The notes under the pieces are model-generated. The model was not told where the DNA came from. It ran no database searches and saw only the letters and a program-made list of their open reading frames with translations. From positions 22,716,517-22,780,516 of the forward strand of contig NC_092241.1 of the NCBI RefSeq assembly GCF_036320965.1: a stretch of DNA of 64,000 nt, in the 5' to 3' direction. Of this stretch, positions 54,828 through 64,000 are shown one piece after another (position 1 is the stretch's first letter; every line of letters starts with the position of its first letter). The position numbers and the translations under genes were made by a program. Source of the stretch: Panulirus ornatus. Taxonomy: Eukaryota; Arthropoda; Malacostraca; Decapoda; Palinuridae.

Positions 54828-57712
54828 TCACATGCCCTGGTTCAATCCATTGACAGCACGTCGACCCCGGTATACCACATCGTTCCAATTCATTCTATTC
54901 CTTGCACACCTTTTACCCTCCTGCATGTTTAGGCCCCGTTCACTCAAAATCTTTTTCACTTCATCTTTCCACCTCCAATTTGGTCTCCCACTTCTCCTCG
55001 TTCCCCCCACCTCTGACACATATATCCTCTTGATCAATCTTTCCTCACTCATTCTCTCCATTTGACCAAACTATTTCAAAACACCCTCTCCTGCTCTCTC
55101 AACCACACTCTTTTATTTCCACACATCTCTCTTACCCTTACATTACTTACTCGATCACACCACCTCACACCACATATTGTCATCAAACATCTCATTTCCA
55201 GCACATCCACCCTCCTGCGCACAACTCTATCCATAGCCCACGCCTCGCAACCATACAAAATTGTTGGAACCACTATTCCTTCAAACATACCCATTTTTGC
55301 TTTCCGAGATAATGTTCTCGACCTCCAAACATTCTTCAAGGCTACCAGAGTTTTCGCCCCCTCCCCCACCTTATGATTCACTTCCGCTTCCATGGTTCCA
55401 TCCTCTGCTAGATCCACTCCCAGATATCTAAAACACTTTACTTCCTCCAGTTTTTCTCCATTCAAACTTACCACCCAATTCACTTGACCCTCAACATACT
55501 GTACCTAATAACCTTGCTCTTATTCACATTTACTCTCAACTTTCTTCTTTCACACGCTTAACAAATTTCAGTCACCAGCTTCTGCAGTTTCTCAGCCGAA
55601 TCAGCCACCAGCGCTGTATCATCAGCGAACAACAATTGTCTCACTTCCCAAGCTCTCTCATCCAAAACAGACTGCATACTTGCCCCTCTTTCAAAAACTC
55701 TTGGATCCACCTCCGTAACAACCCCATTCATAAAGAAATTAAAATAACCATGTAGACATCACACACCCCTGCCTCAAACCAACATTCACTGACAACCAAT
55801 CACTTTCCTCTCTTCCTACACGTACACATGCCTTACATCCTCAATATAAACTTTTCACTTTTTCAAACAATTTACCTCCCACACCATATATTCTTAATAC
55901 CTTCCATCGAGCATCTCTATCAACTCTATCATATGCCTTCTCCAGATCCATAAACGCTACATACAAATCGATTTGCTTTTCTAAGTATTTCTCACATACA
56001 TTTTTCAAAGCAAACACCTGATCCACACCTCCTCTACCTCTTTTGAAACCACATTGCTCTTCCCCTGTCTGATGCTCAGTACATTCTTTCACCCTCTCAA
56101 TCAATACACTCCCATATAATTTCCCAGAAATACTCAAAAAACTTATACCTCTGTAATTTGAGCACTCACTCTTATTCCCTTTGCCTTTGTACAGTTGCAC
56201 TATGGAAGCATTTCGCCAGTCCTCAGGCACCTCACTATGAGTCATACATACATTAGATATCTTTACCAACCAATCAACAATACTGTCACCCCCTTATTTA
56301 TTAAATCCCACTGCAATATCATGCAAACCCGCTGCCTTACCTACTTTCATCTTTCCGCAAAGCTTTTAGTACATCTTCTCCGTTTACCAAATCTTTCGTC
56401 CTAACCCTCTCAATTTGCACACCAATTCGACCAAAACACCCTATATCTGCCACTCTATTATCAAACACAATCAACAAACCTTCATAACAGTCACTCCATC
56501 TCCTTGTCACATCACCACTACTTGTTATCACCTCCCTATTAGCCCCTTCGCTGATGTTCCCAGTTGTTCCCTTGTCTTACGCATTTTATTTACCTCCATC
56601 CAAACATCTTTTTTATATTTCCTAAATCTTAATGATACTCTCTCTCCCCAACTCTCATTTGCTTTCTTTTTCGCCTCTTTCACCTTTCTCTTGACCTACT
56701 GCCTCTTTCTTTTATATATCTCTCGGTTATTTGCATTTTTCCCTGCAAAAATTGTCCTAATGCTTCTCCCTTCTCTTTCACTAATAATCTTACATCTTCA
56801 TCCCACCACTAATTACCCTTTCTAATCTGCCCAACTCCCACGCTTCTCATGCCACGAGCATCTTTTGCAAAAGCCATAACTGCTTCCCTAAATACATCTC
56901 ATTCCTCCTCCACTCCCCTTACGTCCTTTTTTCTCACCTTTTTTACATCCTCTACTCAGTCTCTCCTGGTACTTCCTCACACAAGATCCCTTCCCAAGCT
57001 CACTTACTCTCACCACTCTCTTCACCGCAATATTCTCTCTTCTTTTCTGAAAACCTCGACAAATCTTTACCTTCGCCTCCCCAAGATAATGATCAGACAT
57101 CCCTCCAGTTGCACCTCTGAGCACATTAACATCCAAAAGTCTCTCTTTCGCGCGCCTATCAGTTAACACGTAATCCAATAATCCAATGGCCATCTCTCCT
57201 ACTTACACAAGTATGCTTATGTATATTTCTCTTTTTAAACAAGGTATTTCCAATCACCAGTCCTTTTTCAGCATATATATCTACAACCTCTTCACCATTT
57301 CCATTTACAACAGTGAATACCCCATATACACAAATTTTTTCCGCAACTGCCACATTACTCACCTTTGCATTCAAATCACCCATCACTATAACCCGGTCTC
57401 GTGCATCAAAACCACTAACACACTCACTCCAATGCTCCCAAAAAAACCTTGTGTCTAATTATCTTTCTTCTCATGACCAGGTGCGTATGCACCAATAATC
57501 ACCCAACTCTCTCCATCCACTTTCAGTTTTACCCATATCATTCTAGAGTTTACTTTCTTACGCTCTATCACATACTCCCAACATTCCTGGTTCCGGAGTA
57601 GTGCTACTCCTTCCCTTGCTCTTGTCCTCTCACTAAATCCTGACTTTAGTCCCAAGACATTCCCAAACCACTCTTCCCCTTTACCCTTGAGCTTCGTTTT
57701 ACTCAGAGCCAA
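54828..57712 (-). pseudogene. RTE endonuclease/reverse transcriptase ORF, heavily disabled (copy 16)
   Basis: Recognisable blocks in order from the 5' side: [14 protein letters not shown] (57455-57712), MMGDLNAKVSNVAV (57159-57386), MSDHYLGEAKVKI (56888-57193), linker, a stop-laden RT N-terminal part (56337-56531), VCMTHSEVPEDW and AFMDLEKAYDRVDRDA (55841-56269), FADDTAL (near 55620), CFRYLGVDL and GCEAWAMDR (55076-55483), and the B-type C-terminus (54828-55061). At least eight frame breaks make it the most degraded of the long copies, hence probably the oldest. Confidence 0.87.
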
Positions 57713-57870
57713 AACATAAAGGCTTGGTAGTATGTTTGAATACTACCAATTTCTCTTTTTTTCCTCATTTTGGTTATATCCACACACATTTAGACACCCC
57801 AATCTGAGCCTTCGAGGAGGATGAGCACACCCCGCATGACTCCTTTTTCTGGTTCCCTGTTTACAAACAG

Positions 57871-62632
<4,762 letters not shown>

Positions 62633-62646
62633 ATATATATATATAT

Positions 62647-63039
62647 GGAGAGAATGAGTGAGGAGAGATTGACCAAGAGGATATATGTGTCGGAGGTGGA
62701 GGGAACGAGGAGAAGAGGGAGACCAAATTGGAGGTGGAAAGATGGAGTGAAAAAGATTTTGTGTGATCGGGGCCTGAACATGCAGGAGGGTGAAAGGAGG
62801 GCAAGGAATAGAGTGAATTGGAGTCATGTGGTATACAGGGGTTGACGTGCTGTCAGTGGATTGAATCAAGGCATGTGAAGCGTCTGGGGTAAACCATGGA
62901 AACCTGTGTAGGTATGTATATTTGCGTGTGTGGACGTGTGTATGTACATGTGTATGGGGGGGGGGGGGTTGGGCCATTTCTTTCGTCTGTTTCCTTGCGC
63001 TACCTCGCAAACGCGGGAGACAGCGACAAAGTATAAAAA

Positions 63040-63056
<17 letters not shown>
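62647..63056 (+). mobile_element. RTE copy 20, subfamily A, short 3' fragment
   Basis: Starts at [14 protein letters not shown], reads [13 protein letters not shown] to the A-type TGA at 62843-62845, then a short 3' UTR with a G-run at 62957-62968, the core GCGCTACCTCGCAAACGCGG and an A-run of about 21. It lies head to head with copy 19. Confidence 0.9.
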
Positions 63057-63138
<82 letters not shown>

Positions 63139-63140
63139 AT
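63057..63140. repeat. (TA)n microsatellite
   Basis: About 37 TA units then GTATGTATATAGC, between the tail of copy 20 and copy 21. Confidence 0.97.
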
Positions 63141-64000
63141 AGCAGCTGAATGAGTGTGTTAGTGGTTTTGATGCACGAGACCGGGTTATAGTGATGGGTG
63201 ATTTGAATGCAAAGGTGAGTAATGTGGCAGTTGAGGGAATAATTGGTATACATGGAGTGTTCAGTGTTGTAAATGGAAATGGTGAAGAGCTTGTAGATTT
63301 ATGTGCTGAAAAAGGACTGATGATTGGGAATACCTGGTTTAAAAAGCGAGATATACATAAGTATACTTATGTAAGTAGGAGAGATGGCCAGAGAGCGTTA
63401 TTGGATTACGTGTTAATTGACAGGCGTGCGAAAGAGAGACTTTTGGATGTTAATGTGCTGAGAGGTGCAACTGAAGGGATGTCTGATCATTGTCTTGTGG
63501 AGGCTAAGGTGAAGATTTGTATGAGTTTTCAGAAAAGAAGAGTGAATGTTGGGGTGACGAGTGTGGTGAGAGTAAGTGAGCTTGAGAAGGAAACCTGTGT
63601 GAGGAAGTACCAGGAGAGACTGAGTACAGAATGGAAAAAGGTGAGAACAATGGAAGTGGGGGAGTGGGGGAGGAATGGGATGTATTTAGGGAATCAGTGA
63701 TGGATTGCGCAAAAGATGCTTGTGGCATGAGAAGAGTGGGAGGTGGGTTGATTGGAAAGGGTGGTGAGTGGTGGGATGAAGAAGTGGGAGTGTTGGTGAA
63801 AGAGAGGAGAGAGGCGTTTGGACGATTTTTGCAGGGAAAAAATGCAATTGAGTGGGAGATGTATAAAAGAAAGAGACAGGAGGTCAAGAGAAAGGTGCAA
63901 GAGGTGAAAAAAAGGGCAAATGAGAGTTGGGGTGAGAGAGTATCATTAAATTTTAGGGAGAATAAAAAGATGTTTCGGAAGGAGGTAAATAAAGTGCGTA
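63141..64000 (+). mobile_element. RTE copy 21, endonuclease and linker, runs off the window
   Basis: Starts at QLNECVSGFDARDRVIVMGD in the endonuclease and continues through the linker beyond base 64000. The motifs MGDLNAKVSNVAV and MSDHCLVEAKV keep the catalytic residues. A two-base loss near 63655 (GAAGTGGGGGAGTGG) shifts the frame; the downstream linker then continues (CGRFLQ-like, KRKRQEVKRKVQEVKKRANE). It is very similar to copy 4 over the shared part, including the 5' truncation region (GTGGTTTTGATGCACGAGAC). Confidence 0.9.
63191..63700 (+). pseudogene. RTE endonuclease C-terminal fragment (copy 21)
   Basis: An open stretch of about 155 real codons from MMGDLNAKVSNVA to EWKKVRTMEV, after which the frame is lost. 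It covers the second half of the apurinic-type endonuclease, including the Asp/Asn of GDLNA and the Asp-His of SDH. The first half (ETK and Tyr motif region) is missing through 5' truncation, so it could not nick DNA. Confidence 0.85.

Overview
This is a eukaryotic, almost certainly arthropod window, most likely from a decapod crustacean. The pointers are an interstitial array of the arthropod telomere unit TTAGG, very heavy TA and CT/GA microsatellite content, Penelope-like and CR1/Jockey-like retroelement remnants, and a large family of RTE-type non-LTR retrotransposons. Species-level assignment is inference. No intact host gene is visible. The only recognisable host-type coding sequence is a near full-length, intronless and disabled copy of 2-hydroxyacyl-CoA lyase (HACL1) on the minus strand at 47.6-49.3 kb.

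Layout. (1) 1-19 kb is mostly unique sequence with old repeats: minisatellites (655-826, ~6925-7520, 16347-16806), CT/GA microsatellites, a 34-bp minisatellite split by a ~2.1 kb insertion with inverted ends (8331-10443, carrying the TTAGG higher-order array and a tRNA-derived SINE), and two decayed CR1/Jockey-like LINE remnants (12.5-13.6 kb minus, 18.0-18.7 kb plus). (2) 19.2-27.7 kb is the first retroelement cluster: RTE copies, a short non-autonomous element, an inverted pair of Penelope-like fragments and a LINE tail. (3) 27.7-34.4 kb is unique sequence with large minisatellites (41-bp unit with a higher-order pattern at 30.9-32.1 kb; 36-bp unit at 32.9-33.2 kb). (4) 34.4-64 kb is an almost continuous RTE graveyard of about 17 fragments in both orientations, mostly joined through (TA)n tracts, interrupted by ~550 bp of unique sequence at 39.9-40.5 kb and by the HACL1 copy.

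RTE element model assembled from the copies (coding direction): a 5' end with the palindrome TATCCC-TG-GGGATA, a ~230 nt 5' leader, one ORF with an apurinic-type endonuclease (GDLNA and SDH motifs), linker, reverse transcriptase (FADD motif) and a C-terminal region ending near VVYRG, then a 3' UTR ending in a GC-rich core (GCGCTACCTCGC..CGCGGG) and an A-rich or (TA)n tail. Two subfamilies coexist. Subfamily A stops at TGA right after VYRG and has a short 3' UTR; subfamily B reads CGA there, adds about 13 residues and has a 3' UTR roughly 250-300 nt longer. A ~230-240 bp non-autonomous element resembles the RTE leader at its head and the RTE 3' terminus at its tail and looks like a parasite of the RTE machinery. 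Every RTE ORF seen is truncated or carries stops or frameshifts, so no copy in the window appears competent.
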